A stretch of DNA of 45,699 bases from Deltaproteobacteria bacterium (GCA_016208165.1 JACQYL010000097.1:1-45699), one strand, 5' to 3'. Positions 1 to 8,551 are shown, numbered from the stretch's first letter. The notes: generated by a model from the letters alone, not told the origin. A program made the numbers and translations.

Positions 1-42
1 AAAAGCCACGGTCCTTCAGGTTACCAAGGGAGAGCAGAGCAT

Positions 43-349
43 ATGAACATTCGAGGAATAAAAACAAGAACAGCCAATCGAAGAATCCTTTCCGGCCTCG
101 TCATTCCGGCAGCATGGGTCATCGGGGTGTTTTGCCCCGAGCCTGAAAAATGCGAAGAATACGATGACGGTGGACGGCTACTTCCTGGTCAACGGAAAAC
201 TGAGTTACGATTTCGTGGTGGGAGATAGAGGACTGAACGTCGAAGTATTCCTGGCCGGAGAAAATCTAACCAACACGGACTACGAGTATCTGCCCGGCTA
301 CCCCATGCCCGGCGCCACCGGCTTGGTCGGGGTCGGGTTCAAGTTCTGA
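43..349 (+). pseudogene. TonB-dependent receptor remnant (internal deletion, frameshift)
   Basis: This looks like a collapsed outer-membrane receptor gene. A start codon at 43, preceded by a purine-rich stretch, opens a frame with a basic N-terminus and a hydrophobic segment like a signal peptide, but that frame runs out at 228. From about 131 a different frame (+2) encodes a stretch typical of the last strands of a TonB-dependent barrel: TVDGYFLVNGKLSYDF, then a VFLAGENLTNTDYEYLPGYP motif and a terminal GVGFKF ending in the Phe that such porins use for BAM recognition. The two ends lie about 90 bases apart, whereas an intact receptor is 600-800 residues, so nearly all of the plug and barrel is missing. 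The family call rests on motif recognition. The downstream methyltransferase may once have belonged to the same metal or siderophore locus. Confidence 0.6.
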
Positions 350-366
350 TAGGGAAGAAAACAGAC

Positions 367-966
367 ATGGCATCCCAATCCGCATTCTTCGACAGCCGGG
401 CCCGCGAGTGGGAAAAGAACTGCTATCCGGCGCCGGTCCGCAAGCGTCTTCAGGAGCTCATCCGCGATTTCGGGGTGCTTCCGGGCATGCACGTTCTGGA
501 CATCGGCACCGGCCCCGGCGTCTTGATACCGTACTTGCGGCGGTTGGTGGGAAAAGAGGGCAGGATCTGCGCCTTTGACCTGTCCTTCGAGATGATCCGA
601 CAGGCAACCCGAAAACCTCTCTCCGCGCAGGACCTGGTCCTGCAGGCGGACGTCCACCATATGCCTTTCCGAAATGAACTTTTTGACCAGGTGATCTGCT
701 TTGCGGCCTTCCCGCATTTCAGCGATCCGGCACGAGCCCTTCGGGAAATGAGCCGGGTGGTGCGCCCCGGCGGCAGCGTGATTATTGCCCATCTGCTGAG
801 CCGTCGGGAGTTGTCGGAGCACCACGCAACGCATTCGGCCGTGGCGCGGGACGTTTTACCGGACGACGCGCGGATGGAAAGCCTTTTTGGGGAAGCCGGA
901 CTTTCGCTTTCAGACATCGTGGACATACCCGGGCGCTACCTGGCGAAGGGGAACAAGCAACCATGA
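367..966 (+). CDS. Class I SAM-dependent methyltransferase
   Basis: A 199-residue Methyltransf_11/UbiE-like enzyme. The SAM-binding motif I, VLDIGTGPGVLIPYL, is at about residues 43-57, the acidic end of strand 2 (CAFDLS) at about 70-75, and the post-I region with ADVHHMPF at about 94-101, followed by FDQVICFAAFPHF and a VVRPGGSVII motif. The substrate cannot be read from the sequence. The gene starts 17 bases after the TonB-receptor remnant on the same strand. Such methyltransferases are often found beside receptors for metal chelates, which hints at, but does not prove, a former link to metal uptake. The C-terminus is short but complete. Function as a methyltransferase is confident; the pathway is unknown. 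Confidence 0.85.
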   Translation: MASQSAFFDSRAREWEKNCYPAPVRKRLQELIRDFGVLPGMHVLDIGTGPGVLIPYLRRLVGKEGRICAFDLSFEMIRQATRKPLSAQDLVLQADVHHMPFRNELFDQVICFAAFPHFSDPARALREMSRVVRPGGSVIIAHLLSRRELSEHHATHSAVARDVLPDDARMESLFGEAGLSLSDIVDIPGRYLAKGNKQP

Positions 967-1149
967 TTGCACGGCATTTCCCTGGCGAAGACCCTCGATT
1001 TCAATGGATTTCCAAATCGTAATCAAGTATAAGTAATTCTTAGAGATCTGATGAAACCCGGCGGCGCCTTGGAGTGCACGGCCCTGCCCATCCAAAAGAC
1101 CCGACAAGAGTCGGGCTGCAGATGTAAAAAGATCGTACCGTGAACCGCG

Positions 1150-2511
1150 ATGTCTTTGATTGAAGACCATAAATCCATCCGCCTCGCCATCCTCATTGTG
1201 GACGACGAGGCCAACATCCGAAAGACGCTCTCTTACTGCCTGGCGGCGGACGGACATACGGTCATCGCGGTGAGCAATCCCGCCGACGCCGTCGAGGAGG
1301 CCAGGAGGAGATCGTTCGACCTGGCCTTCGTAGACCTGAAACTGGGCGAAGAAAACGGCATGGATCTGATCCCCCTTCTCTTGTCGGACTCACCCTGGAC
1401 GAAGATCGTAGTCATCACGGCGCATGCCTCCATCGAAAGCGCGGTGGAAGCCATGCGGCGAGGCGCCACCGATTACATCACCAAACCCTTCACCCCCGAT
1501 CAGGTCAGGTTTCTGACCCGACGGATCGGCCGGGTTCGCGAGCTGGAAACCGAGGTGGCCGCGCTTAAAGAAGACATGCACCGGCTGGGTCCGGAAGAGC
1601 GGCTTCAGAGCCTCAATGCCGCCATGCAGCGTGTCATCGAAACAGCGAGAAAGGCCGCTCCTTCGGAGGCGATTGTGTTGCTCCAAGGGGAAAGCGGTAC
1701 GGGGAAGTCGGTGTTCGCCAGGGCTATCCATCATTGGAGCCACAGGTCGGCAAAGCCCTTGGCCGTAGTGGCTTGTCCCGCGGTGCCGCCCGACCTTCTC
1801 GAGAGCGAACTATTCGGACACGCCAAAGGCGCATTTACCGGAGCAGTGAGGGATCATCCCGGACGCATCGCGGCCTGCGAGGGCGGCACGCTCTTCCTGG
1901 ACGAAATCGGAGACATGGCTCCCTCCGTGCAGGCCAAATTGCTGCGGTTCATCCAGGACAAGGAATACGAACGTCTAGGGGAGGCCAAACCCCGCAAGGC
2001 GGACGTGCGTATCCTCGCGGCCACCAACGCCGACCTCCAAAGGCGTGTAGCCGAGGGCCGTTTTCGGGAAGACCTGTTCTACCGGCTCAATGTGATCAGC
2101 CTGATCGTTCCCCCCCTCCGGCAGCGACCGGAAGACATTATGCCGCTCGCTGTGGACTTCCTCGCTTATTTCCGCCGGGCCAACCACAAAACGATCCTGG
2201 GCTTCACGGAAGCCGCCGAGGGAGCCCTGACGAGCTATGCATGGCCCGGAAATGTTCGAGAGCTTCGCAACACCATCGAACGCGCCGTGATCCTGGGCTT
2301 CGGGGAACGCATCGGGAAATCCGATCTTCCCGGCAGTATCACTCCTGCTGTCGGCATCCCCGCCATTGGCGACAGGGCGCCCTTGTCCGCCATTGAAGAG
2401 CTGCACATCAGAAGGGTCATGGCCAACACCTCCTCGCTCCAGGAAGCAGCGGACGTTCTGGGTATCGACCAGGCGACGCTTTGGCGCAGGAGAAAAGCCT
2501 ACGGAATCTAG
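1150..2511 (+). CDS. AlgB-like sigma-54-dependent response regulator
   Basis: A 453-residue NtrC-family activator. The N-terminal receiver domain (about 12-130) has the acidic pair DDE at 18-20, phosphoacceptor Asp62 and the Lys of TKPF. The AAA+ domain (about 155-385) has Walker A GESGTGKS, the sigma-54-contacting GAFTGA loop, Walker B GGTLFLDEIGD and the arginine-finger region REDLFYRLN. A Fis-type helix-turn-helix ends the protein (LQEAADVLGIDQATLWRRRK). Length and partner match the AlgB/KinB pair of Pseudomonas: the next gene encodes a KinB-like kinase. Between them lie a consensus sigma-54 promoter and an upstream palindrome, so this protein probably activates the following potassium-transport operon. 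The spacer between it and the upstream methyltransferase is about 180 bases with no recognised element. Confidence 0.9.
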   Translation: MSLIEDHKSIRLAILIVDDEANIRKTLSYCLAADGHTVIAVSNPADAVEEARRRSFDLAFVDLKLGEENGMDLIPLLLSDSPWTKIVVITAHASIESAVEAMRRGATDYITKPFTPDQVRFLTRRIGRVRELETEVAALKEDMHRLGPEERLQSLNAAMQRVIETARKAAPSEAIVLLQGESGTGKSVFARAIHHWSHRSAKPLAVVACPAVPPDLLESELFGHAKGAFTGAVRDHPGRIAACEGGTLFLDEIGDMAPSVQAKLLRFIQDKEYERLGEAKPRKADVRILAATNADLQRRVAEGRFREDLFYRLNVISLIVPPLRQRPEDIMPLAVDFLAYFRRANHKTILGFTEAAEGALTSYAWPGNVRELRNTIERAVILGFGERIGKSDLPGSITPAVGIPAIGDRAPLSAIEELHIRRVMANTSSLQEAADVLGIDQATLWRRRKAYGI

Positions 2512-2533
2512 TTCCATCTATAGCTCTCATCCT

Positions 2534-2550
2534 CCTTGCATAATGCAAGG
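2534..2550. promoter_or_regulatory. Palindrome, candidate enhancer site for the sigma-54 activator
   Basis: A perfect inverted repeat, CCTTGCAT-A-ATGCAAGG, lies 23 bases after the activator stop codon and 84 bases upstream of the -24 element of the sigma-54 promoter. That spacing suits an upstream activator sequence bound by a dimeric Fis-type HTH. It has no following T-run, so a terminator is less likely. The binding protein is inferred from position only. Confidence 0.5.
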
Positions 2551-2634
2551 CCTCATGCTCCCCGATCTTTCACGCTTCAAGGCCCCTTTCCTTATTCATT
2601 TCCGTAACTCCATGATATTGCTTACGTTGCCGAA

Positions 2635-2650
2635 TGGCACACCTGTTGCT
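2635..2650 (+). promoter_or_regulatory. Sigma-54 (-24/-12) promoter
   Basis: The sequence TGGCAC-ACCTG-TTGCT matches the sigma-54 consensus TGGCAC-N5-TTGC, with exactly ten bases between the invariant GG (2636-2637) and GC (2648-2649). Transcription would start near 2661, leaving a leader of about 37 bases before the kinase start at 2698. It sits directly after a gene for a sigma-54 activator. A second copy with the same hexamer and nearly the same core is at 26845-26860 on the other strand. Confidence 0.8.
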
Positions 2651-2697
2651 TCTGTTCTTATCGATGGTTGTTGTAACCAAATGAAGGACTGCATCCC

Positions 2698-4536
2698 ATG
2701 GCGCTGAAAAAGAAGATATTGATCGGATACGGCTTCGCCTTTGCCCTCATGGCCCTGGTGGTCGCGTGGGCTGTTACGAATCTGGTGTCCCTGGGCAAGG
2801 CGAGCGACGCGATCCTCCGCGAAAACTACCGGAGCATCCTGGCCGCCGAGAACATGGTGGATGCCCTGGAGCGGCAGGATAGCGGCATTCTGCTCCTGTT
2901 CCTGGGCGATGCCGAGAAGGGAATCGCTCAGTTCCGGGAAAGCGAAGCCGTGTTTCTCGAGTGGTTAGCCCGCGCCAAGGACAACGTCACGATTCACGGC
3001 GAGGCGGAACTCGTTCAATCCATCGAGGCCGATTACACGAAGTACCGGCAGCGCTTTTCCACGCTGACGGAGCTGCGGGAGGCGGAAAAACCTCCGATCG
3101 AAGCTTCCTTAGCCACGTATCAGGAATCGGTTCATTCCATTTTCGCCCAGGTGAGGAAGGCTTGTGTCGAACTGCGACAGCTCAATGAGGGGACCATGTA
3201 TGCGGCCAGTGTGCGGGCGGGCCGCGTCGCCGAACGCGCCATCTGGTCCACCGTGTTGGTGGCGGCTTCGGCATTAATGGCGGCGCTGATGTTCAGTCTG
3301 TTCATCACGGAGCGGATCGTCCGACCGATCCGCCGCTTCATGGAGGCGTCCAGAAAGATTTCCGCGGGCGACTATACGGTTCAGGTGCCTGTAGAGGCCG
3401 GAGACGAGCTGGGTCGTCTGGCCCACGAATTCAACCAAATGGCCGATCAGCTCGGCCGGTACCATGAGATGAACATCGAGCAGATCATCTCCGAAAAGAA
3501 CAAGGGTGAGGCGATTCTTTCCAGCATCGAGGACGGCCTGGTGGTCTTCGACAACAACCTCGATGTGACCGGTATCAACCCCGCCGCGCGCCGCATGCTG
3601 GACCTCGAGTTTGCGGAAAAGACCCATTTGGGGTGTGCGAATCTTTTTCCGGACCCCCGAGTTTGCGATCTGATCCGCAAGACCGTTGAGACGGGGGTCC
3701 AACCCGATCTTCCCGATGAGCAACGGATCGTTACTCTCATGGAGGGAGAGCGATCCCGCCACTATCTGTTTTCCATCACGTCCGTTCGAGGAAGGGATCG
3801 CAGCTTGTCCGGCATCGTACTGCTGCTAAGGGACGTTACTCGTTTGAAGGAGGTGGAACGGCTCAAGAGTGAGTTCGTTATGGCGGCATCCCACGAGCTT
3901 CGCACGCCGTTGACCAGCCTGGGAATGAGCGTTGATTTGCTCCTGGAACACGTCGCCCCGAGCCTTGCCGAGAAGGACCGCGATCTCTTGCAGGCGGCCC
4001 ACGAGGAAGTTCACCGGATGAAGGCCCTGGTCAATGATTTGCTTGACTTGTCCAAGATCGAGGCGGGTAGAATCGAAATGGAGTTTGAGAACGTTCCGGT
4101 CCCGACTTTGTTCGATCACGTTAAAGCCGTTTTTAAAAGCCAGATGGACATGAAGGAGGTCGCGCTCACCTCGGAGATTGTCGGTGATCTGCCAAAGGTT
4201 CGAGCGGACGCCAACAAGATCACCTGGGTTCTGACCAATCTGATTTCCAACGCCCTTCGGTATGTGCGCGAAGGCGGGCACATAGAGCTCATGGCGCACA
4301 GGATCGGACCCCAGGTCCATTTGTCCGTGCATGACGATGGACCGGGAATTCCCCCGGAATATCATTCAAAGATTTTCCAGAAATTTGTTCAGGTGAAGGG
4401 GCAGGAGGCCGGTGGAACGGGCCTGGGGCTCGCCATCTGCAAGGAGATCGTGCGCGCGCACGGCGGCGCGATCTGGGTGGAATCATCTCCCGGTCAAGGC
4501 AGCACTTTTACCTTCACACTGCCCGCAGTCCGATAG
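2698..4536 (+). CDS. KinB-like membrane sensor histidine kinase
   Basis: A 612-residue sensor kinase. One transmembrane helix is at about residues 7-30 and a second at about 178-203, enclosing a periplasmic helical sensor of about 150 residues like that of KinB. A HAMP linker follows (about 204-256, starting IVRPIRRF), then a PAS domain (about 265-385), a HisKA domain with SHELRTPL (phosphorylated His399), and a HATPase domain with N-box NLISNALRY, G1 DDGPGIPPE and G2 GGTGLGLAIC. It pairs with the upstream AlgB-like regulator and probably also with the receiver-TPR protein nine bases downstream. Expression probably depends on the sigma-54 promoter at 2635. A GAAGGA-type Shine-Dalgarno stands somewhat far from the ATG. 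The signal sensed is unknown; the trk genes downstream suggest osmotic, ionic or envelope state. Confidence 0.9.
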   Translation: MALKKKILIGYGFAFALMALVVAWAVTNLVSLGKASDAILRENYRSILAAENMVDALERQDSGILLLFLGDAEKGIAQFRESEAVFLEWLARAKDNVTIHGEAELVQSIEADYTKYRQRFSTLTELREAEKPPIEASLATYQESVHSIFAQVRKACVELRQLNEGTMYAASVRAGRVAERAIWSTVLVAASALMAALMFSLFITERIVRPIRRFMEASRKISAGDYTVQVPVEAGDELGRLAHEFNQMADQLGRYHEMNIEQIISEKNKGEAILSSIEDGLVVFDNNLDVTGINPAARRMLDLEFAEKTHLGCANLFPDPRVCDLIRKTVETGVQPDLPDEQRIVTLMEGERSRHYLFSITSVRGRDRSLSGIVLLLRDVTRLKEVERLKSEFVMAASHELRTPLTSLGMSVDLLLEHVAPSLAEKDRDLLQAAHEEVHRMKALVNDLLDLSKIEAGRIEMEFENVPVPTLFDHVKAVFKSQMDMKEVALTSEIVGDLPKVRADANKITWVLTNLISNALRYVREGGHIELMAHRIGPQVHLSVHDDGPGIPPEYHSKIFQKFVQVKGQEAGGTGLGLAICKEIVRAHGGAIWVESSPGQGSTFTFTLPAVR

Positions 4537-4545
4537 GAGGAACCC

Positions 4546-5271
4546 ATGGAAAACAAACCGATTCTGGTCGTGGACGACGAGAAGAACATCCGTCTGACCA
4601 TGTCGCAATCACTTGAACCCCTCGAAATTCCCGTCCAGACGGCCGTAAACGGCGAAGAGGCGCTGCAAAAGCTTCAAAGGGAATCATTCGGGCTGGTGTT
4701 TCTGGACCTGAAGATGCCGGGAATGGACGGAATGGAGGTCCTGCGCCGAATCAAAGACGACTGGCCGAAAACCCGGGTGATCATCATCACGGCCCACGGA
4801 ACCATCGAGTCCGCCGTGGAGGCCATGAAGCTCGGGGCCGTGGACTTCATTCAGAAGCCCTTCAGCCCCGGTGAAATCCGTGAACTTGCGACAACAGTGC
4901 TGGAGCGTGAGGCCCTAGACGAAGAGAACGCGATCGATTACCGGTCGCTGATCGAACTGGCCAAGCGTCACATATCGGACCGAAGCTTCGCCCTAGCCAG
5001 AGAAACGGCCCGTAAGGCCATCGCCGCGGACCCGGCCCAGGCGGAGGCCTATAACCTTCTCGGGGCCTTGCTCGAGATCAAGGGGGACCGGTTGGAGGCC
5101 CAGAAGTTCTATCGCGCGGCGCTGGACATCGATCCGACTTTCAAAGCGGCCTGGGCGAACCTGGATCGGACTACTTCCTGGGACAAGTTCGGCAAGATCG
5201 ATCTCGGTCCGGATTCGAGCGATACCCAGAGCCGGGACGATACCGGCAAAGAGGGGCAACATGAAGAATAG
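4546..5271 (+). CDS. Response regulator with receiver and TPR domains
   Basis: A 241-residue protein. The receiver domain (about 1-120) has acidic residues in VVDDE, phosphoacceptor Asp54 in FLDLKMPGMDG, the Thr of ITAHG and the Lys of QKPF. It has no DNA-binding output domain. The second half (about 128-205) contains two TPR-like helical repeats (AYNLLGALLEIKGDRLEAQKF). Output is therefore likely to be by protein contact. It follows the kinase by nine bases behind an AGGAGG site and overlaps the next gene, trkA-N, by 11 bases, so it is translated as part of the potassium-uptake operon. A reasonable inference is that it couples the kinase to Trk activity or to the paired activator. Domain calls are firm; the role is inferred. 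Confidence 0.85.
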   Translation: MENKPILVVDDEKNIRLTMSQSLEPLEIPVQTAVNGEEALQKLQRESFGLVFLDLKMPGMDGMEVLRRIKDDWPKTRVIIITAHGTIESAVEAMKLGAVDFIQKPFSPGEIRELATTVLEREALDEENAIDYRSLIELAKRHISDRSFALARETARKAIAADPAQAEAYNLLGALLEIKGDRLEAQKFYRAALDIDPTFKAAWANLDRTTSWDKFGKIDLGPDSSDTQSRDDTGKEGQHEE

Positions 5272-5701
5272 CCGCTACATCGTCATCGTCGGGTGCGGGC
5301 GTCTCGGCGCTCATCTGGCCAATCAGCTCAGCCGCGAAGGCCATGCGGTCGTGGCGATCGATACGAATGAGGATGCATTCAATGACCTATCGCCCGATTT
5401 CAGCGGCTTTCGCGTACATGGAGACGCCATCCGGATGACGGTGCTGAAAGAGGCCAAACTCGACAGGGCGGACGTTCTTATCGCCACGACCCATGAGGAT
5501 AACGTCAACCTGATGGTAGCCCAGGTGGCCCGAAGGATCTTCCACGTTCCCCAGGTGCTGGCCAGGGTGTTCGATCCCAAAAGGGAGGAAGTTTACTCTC
5601 AATTGGGCATTGATACCATCTGCCCGATGTCCGTGGCTTCGGACATGTTCGTTCGAGCCGTTGCCGATAGAGCCGCCGGACAGGGAGGAGCACGGTCATG
5701 A
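5261..5701 (+). CDS. TrkA-N (RCK) NAD-binding regulatory subunit, single domain
   Basis: A 146-residue protein made only of the RCK_N Rossmann domain that gates Trk/Ktr potassium channels by binding NAD(H) or nucleotides. The dinucleotide-binding loop VGCGRLGAHLA is at about residues 10-20 and the strand-2 acidic residue in VVAIDTNE. The pattern HGDAIRMTVLKEA, then ADVLIATTHEDNVNLM, is typical of TrkA. The C-terminal RCK_C domain is absent, making it half the length of ordinary single-module TrkA. It overlaps the receiver-TPR gene by 11 bases and the next trkA by the ATGA overlap. The tandem suggests that the two TrkA proteins assemble as a mixed ring under the TrkH encoded next. Confidence 0.88.
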   Translation: MKNSRYIVIVGCGRLGAHLANQLSREGHAVVAIDTNEDAFNDLSPDFSGFRVHGDAIRMTVLKEAKLDRADVLIATTHEDNVNLMVAQVARRIFHVPQVLARVFDPKREEVYSQLGIDTICPMSVASDMFVRAVADRAAGQGGARS

Positions 5702-6360
5702 AGGCGATCATCGTGGGCGGCGGCAAGACGCTCTATTTTCTTTGCCGGAACTTCACCGCCAAAGGATACGAAGTCACCATCATCAACCGCAATAAGGAGG
5801 AATGCGTGCAATTGGCCCGCCAACTTTCCGCGACCGTGGTTTTCGGCGACGGCAGCGACGCCGGGGTTCTCAAGGAAGCCGGCGCAATGGGGGCGGACGC
5901 GGTGCTCGCCATCACCCCGAACGATCAGGACAACCTGGTCATTTGCCAATTGGCGGCCCTCAAATTCGGCGTGCCGAGAACGGTCGCACTGGCCAACGAT
6001 CCTGACAACGCCGAGGTGTTCGACAAGCTGGGCGTCTTCTCGTTTTCGACCACCGATATCGTCAGCAGTCTCATCGAACAACGAGCCTCCCTGGAACAGA
6101 TCACCAATCTCCTACCGGTCGGCGAGGGTCGGGTGAACGTAACGGAAATCATTCTCGATGCCGAATCACCGGTCACGGGAAAAGCATTGAAAGATATTCT
6201 TCTGCCCGAAAACGTCCTGGTCGCGGTCGTGATCCGCGACAACCAGCCCATCGTGCCTCGCGGAGCAAATCGGTTGCTGACGGGCGACCGGCTGGTGCTC
6301 ATTACCCTGCCGGAGAACCATGGCCGAGCTCTGAAAGTATTCACGGGCGAACGGAAATAG
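5698..6360 (+). CDS. trkA: TrkA potassium-uptake regulatory subunit (RCK_N + RCK_C)
   Basis: A 220-residue cytosolic subunit of a Trk potassium transporter. The RCK_N domain (about 1-125) opens with IIVGGGKTLYFLCRN, in which the usual GxGxxG is altered to GGGKTL. The pattern FGDGSDAGVLKEAGAMGADAVLAITPNDQDN is standard for the family. The RCK_C domain (about 135-218) includes SPVTGKALKDILLPENVLVAVVIRDNQPIVPRG and a final GDRLVLIT strand. The loop change may weaken nucleotide binding compared with the preceding single-domain partner. The start overlaps the upstream stop as ATGA, and trkH follows after 12 bases. It is one of four TrkA-like proteins encoded in this window. Confidence 0.9.
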   Translation: MKAIIVGGGKTLYFLCRNFTAKGYEVTIINRNKEECVQLARQLSATVVFGDGSDAGVLKEAGAMGADAVLAITPNDQDNLVICQLAALKFGVPRTVALANDPDNAEVFDKLGVFSFSTTDIVSSLIEQRASLEQITNLLPVGEGRVNVTEIILDAESPVTGKALKDILLPENVLVAVVIRDNQPIVPRGANRLLTGDRLVLITLPENHGRALKVFTGERK

Positions 6361-6372
6361 AGGAACCGAACC

Positions 6373-7845
6373 TTGCGGGAAAAGGAATATCTCAAAGAGC
6401 GTTATGCCGCCATCCTCTCCTCCGTCGGCCTGACTCTCCTGCTTTCCGGCGCGGTGATGCTCACGCCGCTTTTGGTGCTCCTGGCTTTCCCTGATGAAGC
6501 CGAGCATGCCCCGGCGTTCGGCATTCCCGCGGGTTCCCTGGGCCTGGCAGGGTTGGTGTTGTGGCGGCTGTTTCGTTCCAACTCCATTGTTACCCTTTCG
6601 ATCCGGGAGGGCGGCATCATCGTTCTCGTGAGTTGGGTCGTGGTCATCCTCTTTTCGGCATGGCCTTTCGTGTCCGTTTCGGGGCTCCCCTTTTCCAGGG
6701 CCGTTTTCGAGTCGACGAGCGGCTGGACCACCACCGGCCTCTCCGTTGTGGACGTGGCCAACACCGGTCCGATGATTCTATTCTGGCGCAGCGTCATGCA
6801 ACTGGCCGGAGGAGCGGGGCTGGCCATCATCATGATGTCGGCCATCGTCGGCCCCACGGGAGTCGGCATATCGAGCGCCGAAGGGCGCAGCGATCAACTC
6901 GTTCCGCAGGTTCGGCAGTCGTCCCGTCTGGTACTGATCATCTATACCTGTTATGCGTGCGCGGGAACGGTAGCTTACTCGTTGGCGGGCATGTCCTTCT
7001 TCGATGCCGTCAACCATGCCTTCGCCGCCGTGTCCACGGGGGGATTTTCCACGCGTGTCGAGAGCATCGGTTATTGGGATTCCACGGCCATCGAGGCGGT
7101 TACACTGCCGCTCATGCTGCTCGGTAACCTGAGCTTCGTTACCGCCTGGTTCCTGTGGCGCGGCAAGCTCCGTCTTGTTGCGCGTAATGGGGAGGTCCGC
7201 CTTCTGGTTGTACTTATCCCCTTGTCCGCAGCCGCCCTCTTCTTTCTGACCTGCCGGGCGCTCTATCCGAACCTCGGGAAATCATTGCGCGTCGCGGTTT
7301 TCGAGACCATAACGGCAATAACCACCACAGGGTTTTCCACCGTCGGTTACAGCAATTGGAATTCCTTTGGGGTGCTCTTGTTGATCGTGTTGATGCTGAT
7401 CGGCGGCGGAACGTGTTCCACGGCCGGCGGAATCAAACAGTTTCGCGTTTACTTGTTGTGGAAGCTGCTCTTCTGGGAAATCAGGCGTTCCCTCATGCCG
7501 CGGTCCGCCATTCTGGAACGTCCCATCTGGGAGGGCGATCGCCGTACATTTTTGGATGACGCCCGGGTGCGGCAGGTCGGGGTTTTTGTCTTCCTGTACC
7601 TGGTGACCTACCTGTTGGGGGTCCTGCTCTTGTGCGCCTGCGGCTACAGCCTTGGCGACTCGCTATTTGAATTCGCCTCCGCCATCGGAACCGTCGGGCT
7701 CTCGGTGGGAGTGACTTCCGGCCAAATGCCGGACATCGCCCTGTGGGCGGAGACGCTCGCCATGTTCCTCGGACGGCTGGAATTCATCGTGGTCATCGTC
7801 AGCCTGATCAAGATCGGCAGGGACGGCCGACGGACGATGGCGTGA
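6373..7845 (+). CDS. trkH: TrkH-family potassium uptake channel subunit
   Basis: A 490-residue polytopic membrane protein with about ten transmembrane segments, the translocating subunit of the Trk system. Four pore-like repeats are visible through motifs such as STSGWTTTGLS, AAVSTGGFSTR, TAITTTGFSTVGY and SAIGTVGLSVG, whose glycines line the selectivity filter. The start is a TTG at 6373, placed 12 bases after trkA and following an AGAGGAAC purine stretch; no ATG fits the beginning of the family as well. Its cytosolic face should bind the TrkA proteins encoded immediately upstream. A second TrkH is encoded at 19335-20720. Confidence 0.92.
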   Translation: MREKEYLKERYAAILSSVGLTLLLSGAVMLTPLLVLLAFPDEAEHAPAFGIPAGSLGLAGLVLWRLFRSNSIVTLSIREGGIIVLVSWVVVILFSAWPFVSVSGLPFSRAVFESTSGWTTTGLSVVDVANTGPMILFWRSVMQLAGGAGLAIIMMSAIVGPTGVGISSAEGRSDQLVPQVRQSSRLVLIIYTCYACAGTVAYSLAGMSFFDAVNHAFAAVSTGGFSTRVESIGYWDSTAIEAVTLPLMLLGNLSFVTAWFLWRGKLRLVARNGEVRLLVVLIPLSAAALFFLTCRALYPNLGKSLRVAVFETITAITTTGFSTVGYSNWNSFGVLLLIVLMLIGGGTCSTAGGIKQFRVYLLWKLLFWEIRRSLMPRSAILERPIWEGDRRTFLDDARVRQVGVFVFLYLVTYLLGVLLLCACGYSLGDSLFEFASAIGTVGLSVGVTSGQMPDIALWAETLAMFLGRLEFIVVIVSLIKIGRDGRRTMA

Positions 7846-7852
7846 GGAATGA

Positions 7853-8464
7853 ATGGAAGCGGTTGTGACAAAGGAAAAAACAAGATCCAGGAATAGGCGT
7901 CCGGCCCGAAACCTTCGTTACTTGCTGTGCGACCCCACCGGGGAAGCCGGTGAGCCTTCATCTTCGGATGTGGACCGGGTCTTCAGCCCGATTCGATGCC
8001 TCGACAAAGCCGTGGACGAAAATCCCCGGATGATCTTGGTTCGTTTCGGGCGGATGCCGATCCGGGAGCGAGAAACCATGGTAGAGCTGTGCTTCGCGCT
8101 GAAGCGAAACACCCACACCAGAGATTGTCCGGTGCTCGTGCTCCTCTCCTCCATGCACCGCGGGCTGATGGAAGATCTGAATCGGTCGGGAGTGGATTTC
8201 GTCAAGTGTATCGGGGGGGCCGCGTTGAATTCAAGTCAGTTGCGGGAAATCGTCGGCGGACTCGGACCGGATGATTGCCCGGAACGACAATTGTCGGCTC
8301 TATGTGATTTTCTTCATTACACTCCGATCGATGGCCAACGCGAAATAACCGTGTGCGGGGCCTACCTGGAAAGGCTCGTGCTGGGAGGAAGATGGCTGCA
8401 CGAGGTCTGCGAGACCGAAAACCATCTTCAATGCGAGTACTACATGAATCCAAGGGTCAAGTGA
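7853..8464 (+). CDS. Uncharacterised protein: degenerate receiver fold with Cys-rich C-terminus
   Basis: A 203-residue protein of no function known to me. Residues about 20-122 resemble a receiver domain in outline (RYLLCDP, then RMILVRFG, CPVLVLLSS and GVDFVKCIGG), but the acidic pocket and phosphoacceptor are not conserved. The C-terminus (150-203) has regularly placed cysteines at 151, 168, 186 and 194 with nearby histidines 155, 183 and 191: LCDFLHY, TVCGAY, LHEVCETE, LQCEYYMNPR. This arrangement looks like a metal or iron-sulfur site. The gene begins 7 bases after trkH, so it is translated with the potassium-uptake operon. It may be a redox- or metal-responsive partner of the receiver-TPR protein or of TrkA. 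That is inference. Confidence 0.7.
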   Translation: MEAVVTKEKTRSRNRRPARNLRYLLCDPTGEAGEPSSSDVDRVFSPIRCLDKAVDENPRMILVRFGRMPIRERETMVELCFALKRNTHTRDCPVLVLLSSMHRGLMEDLNRSGVDFVKCIGGAALNSSQLREIVGGLGPDDCPERQLSALCDFLHYTPIDGQREITVCGAYLERLVLGGRWLHEVCETENHLQCEYYMNPRVK

Positions 8465-8551
8465 AGGTCCTTTGCAGCCAAACGTCAGAGTCCGTGGCCG
8501 GAGAGTCCATCACCGCGAACAGAACCTGATGGTCCGACCAACGGGCGGAGC

